64,000 bases of DNA from Monosporascus cannonballus (lineage: Eukaryota; Ascomycota; Sordariomycetes; Xylariales), in the NCBI GenBank assembly GCA_004154925.1, contig QJNS01000049.1, positions 305,046 through 369,045 on the forward strand, read 5' to 3'. Each line of letters opens with the position of its first letter. Positions within the stretch are counted from its first letter, which is position 1. A program made the translations under genes and the position numbers. Below the pieces are notes generated by a model. It saw nothing but the letters and a program-made list of their open reading frames with translations. It did not search any database and was not told where the DNA came from. Below are positions 34,000 to 45,133 of the stretch, piece by piece.

Positions 34000-36480
34000 A
34001 TGTCTGCTGTCAAGTTTGACTATCCACCCTATAAACTGTTCGAGGTGAGTCAGATCCGACGCATAGATTGATGTGTGACACTTTCTCAGTGAGAGGAGCC
34101 ACTCACTCATACCCCTGAGATTCGGGGGATGGAGGCGTCAGTTGTTGCGGAGCTGACGAAGCATCACAGCCTCAATTCCATCCTCAGAGGCCAATCATCG
34201 TCGACGCTGACGCGATCGAGTCTCCTGACACGGTGACCATCAGGTACGAGGAGGAGGCGGCCGCGAGAGCGAACGGCGGAGACCTCCGTGGGGATTCCCC
34301 GCCTGGTCTCCTGTCCATGTCCGGGTATTCGAAGCCGCAGCCGGGACAAATGCACGGTATGTACATCTTTTCCGGAATTGTGGAGAGCGTTGTATAGATG
34401 CTGCCGCGATGACTTCGATTTGAGCGGGGAGCTGACGTTCGCTGTTCTCTGCCGGCAGCAGCGTTTGACTCGTCTAGACCATATCCGGACCCTCAATATC
34501 AATATTCCTCGCAGCAGTTCAACGTGGCCCAGCAGTCTGAAAATGAAGCTGCGCAACTCAATCAGATGGCCTTCGCGGCAAACAACGCGGCCAGCCAGTA
34601 CATGGCACCGGTGTTGCCTACGTTGATTTCTTACCAGCCGAGTTCCGGAGTGTTTGGAACGAAGATTCTGGTCAAAATCTCAGCTGCGTATGATTTGATC
34701 GCGGTCACGAGCCATTTCTTCCTCGGTTTCGGCTCCCATAAGAGTCCGGCGCACGCGATAAGGGACACGAGTGATTCGAGCGGGTACGGGTACGTAGTGA
34801 GTGCGGACGCACCGCAGCCCGCAGACACGAGGAGTGCGACCGCCAGCGTGCCTTTATCACTTTTCGTCGAGACGCCCGAAGGGCAGACTCTGGCCAGTAT
34901 CGAAGTTGGCACGTTCACGTATCATGACACTCAGATTGGGACTGTTGAGAGTCCGACTGATAGTGTCACGAGGAAGGACTCGAAGTCACCTGAGCAGAGG
35001 CAGAGCCCACCGAGACAAGAACCAGCCCAGCTCACAGACGCGACTACAAATAGTTTTGGCTACCCTCACATAGCTAGTCAAGCCGTCCCTTCGGGTTACG
35101 ACCCAAGTTTCTCGGACAACAGCACCATGCTCGGGACTTACCACCGCACGTCGTACGCGACGGATTATCACCCGCGACCGCCGCCGCTTAAGACCTCCTG
35201 GAGCCCGTACGCCTCGTCTCTCGCCTCGCATCGCAGTTCTGGAATCAGCCATCACGCCGCCTTAAGTCGTCCCAGCCTGACGGCACTGCCGCCTCCGACG
35301 TCTAGCGCCCCGGCGCTGGTCAGAACCAGCTGCATACCACAAGGCGGACAGTCCATCTCCGGGCAATACAATTCTTACCACGGGTGCCCGCAAAAGGCCT
35401 CATTGAAGGTCGTGGGTGACCTGAAGTCTATGGAGCTGGGCTGGACGACGGAGGAGTGGGAGAACCGTCGGCGCATCGTCATGTTTAGCAAGAAACAGAT
35501 AGGGACCGTGCTAACGATCAGTTTCCGGCCCATCAGCGTTAACGAGCGCCCCGCCGGAAGCATCTGCATTAGCTGTATCTACTGGGCGGAGAAGGATGAG
35601 TGCTACGTGACCAGCGTCGACACGATATCCCTCCTGGAGCAGCTGCTCTCGGCGCCGCAGAAGTTCTCCGTCGAGGAGAAGAACCGCATCCGGCGCAATC
35701 TCGAAGGGTTCCGACCCCTGACGGTCAGCAAGTCGAAAGCGGAGAGCGAGGAGTTTTTCAGGGTTATCATGGGCTTTCCGAACCCGAAGCCGCGGAACAT
35801 AGAGAAGGACGTCAAGGTATTCCCGTGGAAGATTCTGGGCCAGGCACTCAGGAAGATTATCGGGAAATACGTGAGTTCCCATATTTCTTTTCGTTTCAGC
35901 CCCCATGTTTGTCGAGTGTACAGGAGACTCTCTTGAGAAGCTATGCGAGTTGAGCTGACCCGGATTTTTTTAGTCCGTAAACCCCTCTTCGGCACTAACC
36001 GCAAGGCAGAGCCCGGCTTTGCTTACCCCTGTCAGCAACGCAAGCCCTGGTCTGTACGCACCACCGCCGCCGTATACGCCCGCCATCCCTGACAACAGCT
36101 ATTCGCATCATGACTCTCACGCGTCACCCCGCTCGGTGTCAGGCACAGCGTCCACTTGGACCGCGTACCCCACGAGCCGCACACTATCGCCTAGCTTTAA
36201 GGCTCACTCGCCTCAGTCGGCAGGTCTACGGATACCTAGTATACCTTCGTATGCCACGATTGACTCGAGGCAGCAACAGAACCAGCATGCCTACAGCGCC
36301 AACGGGCGATGGCATGACGGCCTGACGTCCCACACACACAGCCGCTGGGATACATCAGGGGTCGCAGTTACAAACGGGTACGGTGGTGGTACAGGGGCGC
36401 CCCCGTATACGAGTCACCACCAGCATCACAGTCAGGTGTACGGGAATGTCACATATGGGGAAGGTAGCCATCGCGAATGA
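34000..36480 (+). CDS. medA: MedA/Acon-3-type developmental regulator, 710 aa
   Basis: Four exons are predicted: 34000-34044, 34188-34356, 34459-35870 and 35974-36480, with GT-AG introns and CTGAC branch sites. The N-terminus reads MSAVKFDYPPYKLFE. A beta-rich IPT-like segment follows in early exon 3 (SYQPSSGVFGTKILVKI). The conserved core late in exon 3 contains LKVVGDLKSM, ISCIYWAEKDECYVTSVDT, FSVEEKNRIRRNLEGF, FFRVIMGFPNPKPRNIEKDV and FPWKILGQALRKIIGKY, which I recognise as the MedA family (Aspergillus medA, Neurospora acon-3, Fusarium REN1). The C-terminus is Ser/Pro/Tyr/His-rich and probably disordered. The family controls conidiophore development, adhesion and morphogenesis in the nucleus. 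The long gene-free flanks on both sides fit a developmentally regulated gene. No lesion is seen. Confidence 0.92.
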
Positions 36481-39400
36481 TGTCGTCACTCAGTCATTTG
36501 GAAGTTGAGGAGGGGGAGAGCTACTTGGTCCCGTAGTGGGACCGTAAACACACACCCACACACACCCACACACTATACACACAACTCTATACACACACAC
36601 AGAGCACAAACTTGCACGCACAACATCACGCATGCGTACACGAATGGAGAAGCTCACTCATTGTTACGAATGACGGATGGGAGAGCCGGACGAAAGATGA
36701 TATGACAAATACTCGACGACATATCTTGAAACGCCAACACCTGCCTCTTAGGGTGGCTGACAGATACGGAACCAGGGGGTTTCCTGAGATTCAAGGACAA
36801 ATGCGGAACCGCTGCACATGTCCGGTGTCCATCTAAGAAGAAAACCTGCTTTTCTCGACGCCGTCACAACAAGCGACAGGAAGGTCAAAAGACTCAAGAG
36901 AAAGCGTCGTCAAGTTACTGAGGCAGGGTTGTGGGGGGCTTATACAGAGTTCCAGGGCTAGGGGGGTGTGAGCGTGTGGGGGTTGCAACCTTGCTGAGCC
37001 CCCTCCGCTTCGCCTAGACTTGCTAGAGTCAGGTCACCTGTTGTGGCGCAAACCAATCACGCTTCTTGCTAGGCCTCCATCTTGCTTAAAGCGGTATACA
37101 CCCCCCTTTCTAGATATTTATCCGCCTGCTACAACTTCATGACCATCGAGCAATAACGAGGACCGCCTGACCCTACCATACCCATCATCGCCTTCGTCCT
37201 GCCAGACCGTCCCGCCCTTGTTGCCTTTCCGCCTCTGACTCACCTTATCTTTTATCTCTCCAATTCGACCGACTGACACCCACCCCTTCCCGTCGCTTGC
37301 TCTTGCCAAGTCCCGGCATCATGTTAACCATTTCTGGTCTTGTGGCAGTTCATCCCATGGCTATTTCGACTTGTCAACGCACACTGATCGGGATGATCGA
37401 CCAGACAGACAAGCCTAATGGCATTCTGACGACTGCTATTGGTCATGCTCGCCCCTGTCAATGAAGTCGGACAGGCCCCCCTGCTGCATGCACATGGCCT
37501 GTAGGCGCATGCATGCATGTCTGTCGGCTGCGGCGCGCACCCGTTGCATGACAAGACCGGTATCTTTCGCATCAACGTCGAATCCGCCTGCCTTCATGAC
37601 TCGGTATAATGCGGATCATTTCGGTAGTCATCTTGTTTGGAGGCCTTCTAAATCTTCATCGGAGCAATCGGTTCAGTGGCATCGATGCACCCCACACTCG
37701 ACCTGCATACACGATGACTTATGACTAGGGCGGAGGCGATGAAATCTACACTACAACGATGCTGCCTAGGCGGGTAGGCGTCGTTTCGACATCACTCGTT
37801 TCATCTGGGCATGGGCGAATGAGCATGATCGACTCTGCATCTGCATAGCCCATCATGGGTCCGAGACTGTCATACGATTGCGCTAGTCGGTGCCCTGCAA
37901 CGGTTGACGCTACTGCTCCGATGTACTCGCGAAGGGGACTCTGACCCGCGGAGCCTATGTGGGGTATAAATGCCTGCACATGCAAGCGCCCGAGCTCGTG
38001 CTATCGCCCAACGGCCTGTCACAACCTTGTCCCTCACCGAAGCTGCCAGATGAGATGAATCACATGGTATACTTAGTTGCTTTTCGCCCGCCTTCCCCTA
38101 TGATGTGTCGGCAGCTGGTTCTCTTTCCCTCTCTTGATTGTTTCCGTCTACCTGATTGTTCACCACGCCCGTTATTAGACTTCTTGCTGGCACCTTGCAA
38201 GCTCTTCTCCTAGGCTATTGGTTTGGTATGTTGGCGTTTCAGTTCCTGACAGTTGCTTCATCGGTGCCCTATGATCTTTGCTTCTCGGTACTGTTCGGCT
38301 TGCTTCAAAGCGACAGGCCCGGTACTCTTTCCCATTCCATTCAAGCTATTTCTATTTACTCTTTAATCTTTCAGGGTCCCGCGCATCGGGGCGTGTGACT
38401 AGTTGGCCGTCGGATTAGCAGGTGGCTGGCGAACGGTGTAGCCTTCTCTTCTAGGATAGAGGTCAGTATTGGGTCGGTCTCTGGTTTTACTGAAGAGAAT
38501 TCATGTAACTTCAACGGCGCTGGGGCGGGGTGGGTCCGGCCGGTGATGCATTGCGAGCAGAATGTATTGAGGAGCGGACCTGATTTTCTGGTCAGCTGTC
38601 TATCGGATGGGGATATCAACGTAGCATTATACCCTCTTCTGTTTCCTTTTTTTTCATCTCAAATTGTTTGAACCTTTCAAGACGACCATTTTAACTTCAT
38701 CTGTCTTATGCATATCTGGGGCGCTGGGATAGGGGGTCTGCTAGGCGAACGGAGAGGAACTGGGAACCTACGCTACTATGCGTAAACATTGTCATTATTA
38801 GATGTCATAGAGGAGAGTCGGAGATGGTCCATTGCGGACCGTGCAACTCGTTCTCAAAAGGAGAGGGAGATCCCACGACAAGGGAACATGTATGTTAGCC
38901 AATAATAAGGTAATACAAACGACTACCGAGATATCTAGGAAGCGTAGACGGCCGACTTGACGCTTAACGCAGACTACGAACGGGTGCCGGTGAATCCTCT
39001 AGCGCATCTGAAAGGGCTGGGATGCTATCAGAGCACGTCATGCGTTCGTTAGGATTGATTTCCTCGTCGACCCTGGACTCTCTGCCCCTATCTTTCGTCA
39101 ACGATTTTCCAACGTATATAAGCGGTTATATAAGTGGATTTTGTGCGCTGATGAGTCCTATGTACCTACACTGGAACTGCAGGCTTCGAGGCCTACGTGA
39201 GACTCCCTGCCAAGGATGGCCGTTAATCTAGGCAGAAATATATAGGACAGAACCAAGGCAATGCATCATAGGTGATAGAAAAGAACCCCTACAGGATCGA
39301 GGGGTGGGGTCACCAGTAAGATGTCTGAAACCATTCAGACTAGTTAATGTCCGGCTCCATTTATTGAATGTAACTGCCGGGTCAAATATCGTAACCCCCA

Positions 39401-41170
39401 TTCCCTGTGACTCCCATCGCAACTTCGAGAGCACAACAGTTTGGCGACTGTTCTTCTGCCCAGACATCCGCTAACTCATTTAACAGCCCCTCCCCGTAGA
39501 AGAGTAGCAGATAAGACATTCCAGGGACATCTTAAAATATTAACGTAGACTCTGAGGCGTGTGCGCAGAGCCCAAGGACATGGGGACAATTCCTAGCGAG
39601 CATATATCGGAAATCCTTGTCCTCGAAGATGGAACTGAAACCTGGTTAGACATCATCCCAAGTGGCTAGCCTAGGGCGCCTGAGAACTGCAGCTATATCT
39701 ACCTACAGTTGTGAGTTGTCTTATCCTGCCTAACCACCTATTTTCGCCCCTATTCTTAAACATATTCTAGTATGTGCTGATATTAAGGAGAAACGGCTCC
39801 TCGTTTAATTACTAGAGGTAGACCCAAGCTCCAGTCGCCAATTCAGTTCGACGATATACTGGCAAACGGGCTAGACCCTACGCAGCAGATAATCCATATT
39901 GCTAAGCCCGTATATGTTGTATTTTCACCTGAATCATCACTCCACATACCTTTGATGAGTTACCCCCAAACGGGCTGATCTTTCTTCGTATAGGTTGATG
40001 GGGACTCGCTTAGGAGACAATGTCAAGGGATACAATCAAGATTTTAAGGTCTCCATTCAGATCTCATGGGCGGACCCCGTATAGGCGCTAGCTACCGATA
40101 ACATTGAATATTTCAATAAGGACTACGCAACGAAGGCATCATACAGTAAAATCGCTCTAAATGGTTACGGACAGCAGGGGAACAAGGACGGTAACAGAAC
40201 AAACAGACAATCCGCCAATGGAAGGAAACCTATCTTTGATATCTTGTATTTCATGTGGCCTAGTGGCCTTATTAATGAGCTCGATGAATTGAAACCTCGC
40301 TCTCGAATCCAAGCTGGAACACTATCACCTATACAATGACAAGTTAGAACCTCGTTCGTAATGGTCGAACTCGACACCATGAACCATTTAGTCTCCATAT
40401 CTCCTTATACTTAGCTATGCGTACTGGCTCCTCTACTTCCAGTACTTGATGATGCCTTATTACAATGTCCCGTTAAACAGCTATCAAGCCCCATCTCAGG
40501 TAAAGCAAGCCCGGACATGGACATTTTTCTAGCCCTGAGTAAACGTGATACCTCGCTTCCAATTCACAACATGCAATATTCAATAACTTCAGGGTCACTA
40601 ATACCAATACAGGCCCAAACTGAGCCTGGGTGGGTAAGGGGTCTAGGCCCGCAAACTGCCACTTCCAACAACTACCCATGTCCAACATATCCCATGAACA
40701 GACATAGAAGCTAGCTCACGGGAACTTACCATTGAGCAGCAAGCATTGAATCCTCACCTAGACGACCCACGAATCCATAGCAGATATATGGTAGCATGTG
40801 TTCGCTATCCGCAAATGCCTCTTTACCCCTTTTATCCACTATACCGTCTCTACTATATAACGACACTCCTTTTCCATGTAAAATCCACAACTATCCCCTT
40901 GTCAGTGCTCCGCAGAGTAAGGCTTATCTCTGAGCTGCACACAGCTAGCGAGGCGTGGCAGGTAGGCAGCGAAGACCACTGGGTATGTATGTAGTCGCCT
41001 ACGGTGTCTAGGTCTCTATATCCCACCCCCTTCGCTTCCACCGCCCCTCGCTATCCAGAAAAATCTAGATTCACAACCCACATCTTGCCAAGGAAGCTGT
41101 TCCCTCAACCTCCTTCCACCCGCCCCCACCTCATCCTCATCCTCATCACATCACATCACATCACGCCGCA
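36481..41170. other. 4.7-kb convergent intergenic region, medA to TTC27
   Basis: No gene is recognised. It contains a CA-rich microsatellite just after medA and a pyrimidine-rich, CAT/CCT-repeat tail at about 41131-41166 next to the TTC27 stop codon. Open frames are below 90 codons for the most part and carry no motifs. Confidence 0.5.
36546..36605. repeat. Imperfect (CA)n / (CACAC)n microsatellite
   Basis: A run of CACACA and CACCCA units interrupted by TATA lies about 65 bp after the medA stop, probably within its 3' UTR. Confidence 0.85.
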
Positions 41171-44100
41171 TCACCCTTTCAGCTCCTCCAGGAGCCTCTC
41201 CAACACCTTCCACCCGTCGCTCCCCTCCCAGCTCTCGCGCCCCTTGCCTAGAACGCTGCGCACCGACATCCGCGCCTTCGCCTTCCACCTGCCCCCGACG
41301 CTCTCGACCTTGTCGCCGTAGTTCTCGTACGCGGCGACCAGCTCGCTCGTACGCTGCACCACGGCGTCCCAGGCTCCGGCGTCCTGGAGCCAGTCTGCTG
41401 CTGCTGCTGCTCCGCCGGATGAGGATGAGGCCACGGTAGTCGGGGCGAGAGAGGACGACCCGCCGCCGCCGCCGACGACGCCGCCGCCGGACCCGCCGAC
41501 CCCGGCCCTCCACCCCTTCTCGGCGGCTTCGAGGGCGCCGGCCCAGTCGCGGCGCCAGGCCCGGAGTCGGGAGACGAGGGACCACGGTTCGGAGGTGGCC
41601 GTGAGCAGCGGGACGACATCGTTCTCGAACAGGTCAACGACCTTGTGTTCGATGCTGGCCCTGGGCGGCTCGTATACAGCCCCTGCTCCGTCTCCGGATC
41701 CGGCCGCCCTCCCGGTCACCTCCCTGACGAGGAGAGTGAGTATGTCGACGTCGAGCGCGTCCTCGGTCTTGCGGATGCGGAGTACGTTCCGCGTGCCGAG
41801 GATGACGTCGTCGAAGCCCGGGTTCGGGCTCAGGCTCGCCGCCAGCGTCACGACGTTGTCCCAGATGCGCCAGTTGGAGTTGGCGATCGTGGCGCCGCGC
41901 TTGAAGGCTTCGAGGGCGTCGTTAAGGAGTCTGTGGGGCTGCTTGCCGAGACGGGTCGCGCGTGCCGTGCTGGGCATTATCTCTTCTTCCTTGTCGTCTG
42001 GAGCTCTTTCGGATCTCCTGGCGTCACTGCCGTCGACGTCGTCCCCGCTCTCCTCTTTCAGACCCCTCTCCCTGCTGGCTTTGTTCTCGGCCGCCGCCTC
42101 GCGGTACCAGCTCAGCATGGCGCTGCCGAGGTTGCTCCAGGTCCGCGCGTCCTCCCCACCCTCGCCGCCGCTCCCCGCGGTCGAAATGGCCCTCTGGAAC
42201 GCCTCGGCTGCGTCGGGGAAGTGGCCGAGCCGGAGCTCGATGTCTCCGAGCCGGCTCCACATCTCGGAGCTGAGCCTGTTGACGGCGACGGCCGCGGCGT
42301 ACGCATCGCGCGCCTTCGTCCACTCTTGGTTGCGGAGGTACAGCTCGCCAAGAGACCGCTGCGCCCGCGCAAATCGCCGGTTGGAGATCTCCCAGGCGCG
42401 CTCGTAGTGTGCCGGGTCGTTCTCAAGATCGCCCAATATGCAGAAGAGCCGGGGCGCGTTCGGGGGAGCAGGTGAGCGTTCCGGGCCCCGGAAGTCGGAC
42501 ACCTTGAGCGTCGAGATGTCGACGTTCGCATCATCGAGGTCACCTTCGCCGTCTTTTGAGTCGGGCCTGCTGCCAGTGCGGTGAAAGAGCCGCCACCGCA
42601 CAATAGCGCGGGCCTTCTCATCGCCTCCGCTACCGGGCCCATCTCGATCGCCGTCCGAAGTTGCGCTACTTGCTAGGCAGAGCGCTACCTCGGCCCAGAG
42701 CCGTAGGCGCTTAAAGATTTCGGTGGCCGAGACGAGCGATCCGACGGAAGCCCAGGCATAGGCGAGCTCGGACTCCAAGTGCCACCGCGGTGGCGAAGCG
42801 AGAGCATTGATATATCGTAACCGCTCCTGTGCGGATGCGGACTCACTAGGTTTAGGAGCTGGTAGGAAAGAGGTTGCTTTATTCGGTGGCGCGGAGCCGG
42901 TGGGTCGACTGCTGGTTGTCGTTATCTCGATCGAAGGGACTTCCGATTCGGTATTTGAATCGTTGCGATTTTCAGCATCTTTGCTGGTGGTTGCAAGTGC
43001 AGGTGCCTGTGTGTCAACAATAACTTGGTCCACCACGGCTTGCATCTGCAAGACGGCGCGTTCGAGCGTTCTGCTCCGGTTCAACTCGATCCGCGACCTG
43101 ACTAAAAGAGCCTGAGTATAAATCTGCCAATTTGACGCCTTGTTGTCGATCACTCGCACTGCGAAGGGTAGGATTTCTTCGGACGTGAGGGCATCGGAAG
43201 GCGAAAAAGTATCTTTGAGAGTAGCCTCGGTAAGCAGGATGATCTGGTCTTCTGGCTTAAGTTTCGGTTGATTATCTGGAACGATGTCCCGTAACTGCAC
43301 CGGGAGCTCAGATCTCTCCTCAGCTATTCCATTCTCGTTCTTGAAGTCGATTTTCTCCAATAGCGTGTCATCGTCCAGGGGAAGCGCAGTGGGCGCAGAT
43401 CCGGATGACTTTTGTTCAGACGCATCCGTATCAGTTATCTGTAGACTCTTCGCCAGAACAACGAGCTGACTGATATCCTTCTCCTGAAACCGCGTGCGCT
43501 TTCCGAGAGCACCGGAAAGTGCATAGACGAAACCGCTGCTTTCCGTCGCTGACTGGAGAGCCCGTCTCGCCACCTTATCATTCCCTAGCATGAGATGGGC
43601 GTTTGCCTTCTCCAGATAAAACTGTATCCGGTGCTCATGTGACCACGCGGGCGTTTCCGCGCCCTTCTCATTTTTTGCCACCCTAGTCACGGAGGCTTCG
43701 GCGTCGTCTAGACTCTTCTGGATAGTCTCCTGAAGCGTGGCGATGTCCGTCCAGCGCCCGCTCTTCGTGAACAGCGAGCCTGGGCCCAGAGAAGGCTGGG
43801 TGAGCAATTTGTAATGCCAGAGGTGAATCCGGAACCGTACCCAAGAGAGATCCCCGGCTAGCGTGTCGTCCGAGTCGGCCTCCCAGGCTTCTGGCGGATC
43901 GACAGGCAGTATCTTCCCGGAGGTGAATATGAAGCGCGCAAATCCGAAGAGCTCAATCCGGGGTATGTAGGGATACACAGAGACGCCGTCCGTGTCGAGC
44001 GACCTCACGCAGAGCTTCCTAAAAAGTTCTATAGGGCGCTTCAGGCGGGAGACACCGTTTGCACCGGGATCCTCAGTGCGGCGAATCGCCTCCTCGTAAG

Positions 44101-44458
44101 CGGAAGCGAAGGCGGCATCGCTAGTATCTGTGCCCTCGAGCACGGGGCCCGTAACGTTGGCCTGTAGGAATGCGCCGAGGGAAGCAATGCCCAGCCGAAT
44201 TGCCTGTCTTCTGAACTCCCTATCGCCGGTATTCAGAGATTTGCCGTCCCCTGTCTCATTGTGCACCACGGCGGCCTGCTCCGGCCTTTGTCGGTTCTGC
44301 GCAACAATATCGCTCACGAATTTAGCGACTATATTGCTCGTGAAATCTTCTTTGAACACGTCCAGAAATGACGTCTCGTTGAGTGCCGTGTCGATGTCCC
44401 GAAGCTCGGTCGGCCACCCGGTGGAGGCCGGTTTTGCCACTGAGCCTCGCCTGACCAT
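41171..44458 (-). CDS. TTC27/Emw1-like tetratricopeptide repeat protein, 1095 aa
   Basis: One exon. The N-terminal half is helical, with features I associate with the TTC27/Emw1 family: a long N-terminal block ending around PYIPRIELFGFARFIF and WVRFRIHLWHYKLL, then HRIQFYLEKANAHLMLGNDKVA. TPR units follow in the second half, clearest around residues 700-790 (AWEISNRRFARAQRSLGELYLR, WTKARDAYAAAVAVNRLSSE, HFPDAAEAFQRAI) and again near DALEAFKRGATIANSNWRIWDN. A GGSGGGVVGGGGG linker lies near the C-terminus. Yeast Emw1 is an essential TPR protein linked to cell-wall and ER function, and human TTC27 to ribosome/translation-factor assembly. It is upstream of, and co-oriented with, nothing obvious. 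It is intact, and its length is somewhat above yeast. Confidence 0.83.
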   Translation of the reverse strand: MVRRGSVAKPASTGWPTELRDIDTALNETSFLDVFKEDFTSNIVAKFVSDIVAQNRQRPEQAAVVHNETGDGKSLNTGDREFRRQAIRLGIASLGAFLQANVTGPVLEGTDTSDAAFASAYEEAIRRTEDPGANGVSRLKRPIELFRKLCVRSLDTDGVSVYPYIPRIELFGFARFIFTSGKILPVDPPEAWEADSDDTLAGDLSWVRFRIHLWHYKLLTQPSLGPGSLFTKSGRWTDIATLQETIQKSLDDAEASVTRVAKNEKGAETPAWSHEHRIQFYLEKANAHLMLGNDKVARRALQSATESSGFVYALSGALGKRTRFQEKDISQLVVLAKSLQITDTDASEQKSSGSAPTALPLDDDTLLEKIDFKNENGIAEERSELPVQLRDIVPDNQPKLKPEDQIILLTEATLKDTFSPSDALTSEEILPFAVRVIDNKASNWQIYTQALLVRSRIELNRSRTLERAVLQMQAVVDQVIVDTQAPALATTSKDAENRNDSNTESEVPSIEITTTSSRPTGSAPPNKATSFLPAPKPSESASAQERLRYINALASPPRWHLESELAYAWASVGSLVSATEIFKRLRLWAEVALCLASSATSDGDRDGPGSGGDEKARAIVRWRLFHRTGSRPDSKDGEGDLDDANVDISTLKVSDFRGPERSPAPPNAPRLFCILGDLENDPAHYERAWEISNRRFARAQRSLGELYLRNQEWTKARDAYAAAVAVNRLSSEMWSRLGDIELRLGHFPDAAEAFQRAISTAGSGGEGGEDARTWSNLGSAMLSWYREAAAENKASRERGLKEESGDDVDGSDARRSERAPDDKEEEIMPSTARATRLGKQPHRLLNDALEAFKRGATIANSNWRIWDNVVTLAASLSPNPGFDDVILGTRNVLRIRKTEDALDVDILTLLVREVTGRAAGSGDGAGAVYEPPRASIEHKVVDLFENDVVPLLTATSEPWSLVSRLRAWRRDWAGALEAAEKGWRAGVGGSGGGVVGGGGGSSSLAPTTVASSSSGGAAAAADWLQDAGAWDAVVQRTSELVAAYENYGDKVESVGGRWKAKARMSVRSVLGKGRESWEGSDGWKVLERLLEELKG

Positions 44459-45133
44459 ATCGGGCTTTTGACACTAAACGCCGTGCTCCTATTTCGAGCT
44501 CTCTGTGATTTTTTGGAAACAAGCAGCAGCAGCGTTTAAGATGAATCCCGTAAAATTACCGAATATCCATCAGATACCAGATATTAACATGATAGGTATC
44601 CACCGAAGATAGCCGGCAATTCATTCTCGAGGGTGTGCTTATCGCTCCATAGTTCCCCTCGTTTATCTTCTAGTTTTCCAAATGCTCACTGTGACGTACG
44701 CGGGGGATGGAGGGGATGGCTTAGGAGTAGATGATGGTCTGTGCGCCTGTCTTCGGCAGGGCTGTATCAATCCTTGCACAAGGTTATGCACGAATGAAGA
44801 ATAATCCACTTCCCGGATAGGAGGTTCTCAGGACTCAACACAAGACAGCCGACTAGTAGGCATACGTATGGCTGCCGCAATCATCGGCTTTATTTTCCAT
44901 GTAACATCGGCATCATAACTGAATGCCACCTAATTTAGTCTACTCATTACAACGAAGAGCGTACGCGAATGCGCTTAACAGATAGCTATCTAACAAGTAG
45001 CATACATGGCTGAGCCTCATAATCAGACAGACATATCTCTGGTTATAACGCTACTATCCGCGCTTTGAGCCACAAAATCCGGCCGTCGTAGATGAGTGGC
45101 CTTCTCTCAGACCACATCCACCACAACAGACTC
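44459..45133. other. Intergenic region between TTC27 and the GYF-domain gene
   Basis: Both neighbours are on the minus strand, so this holds the TTC27 promoter and the GYF gene 3' UTR. No further gene is seen. Confidence 0.5.

Noticed and set aside
36019..36480. Separate small gene after medA
   Set aside because: It is exon 4 of medA: the intron 35871-35973 has GT-AG ends, a CTGAC branch and matching phase.
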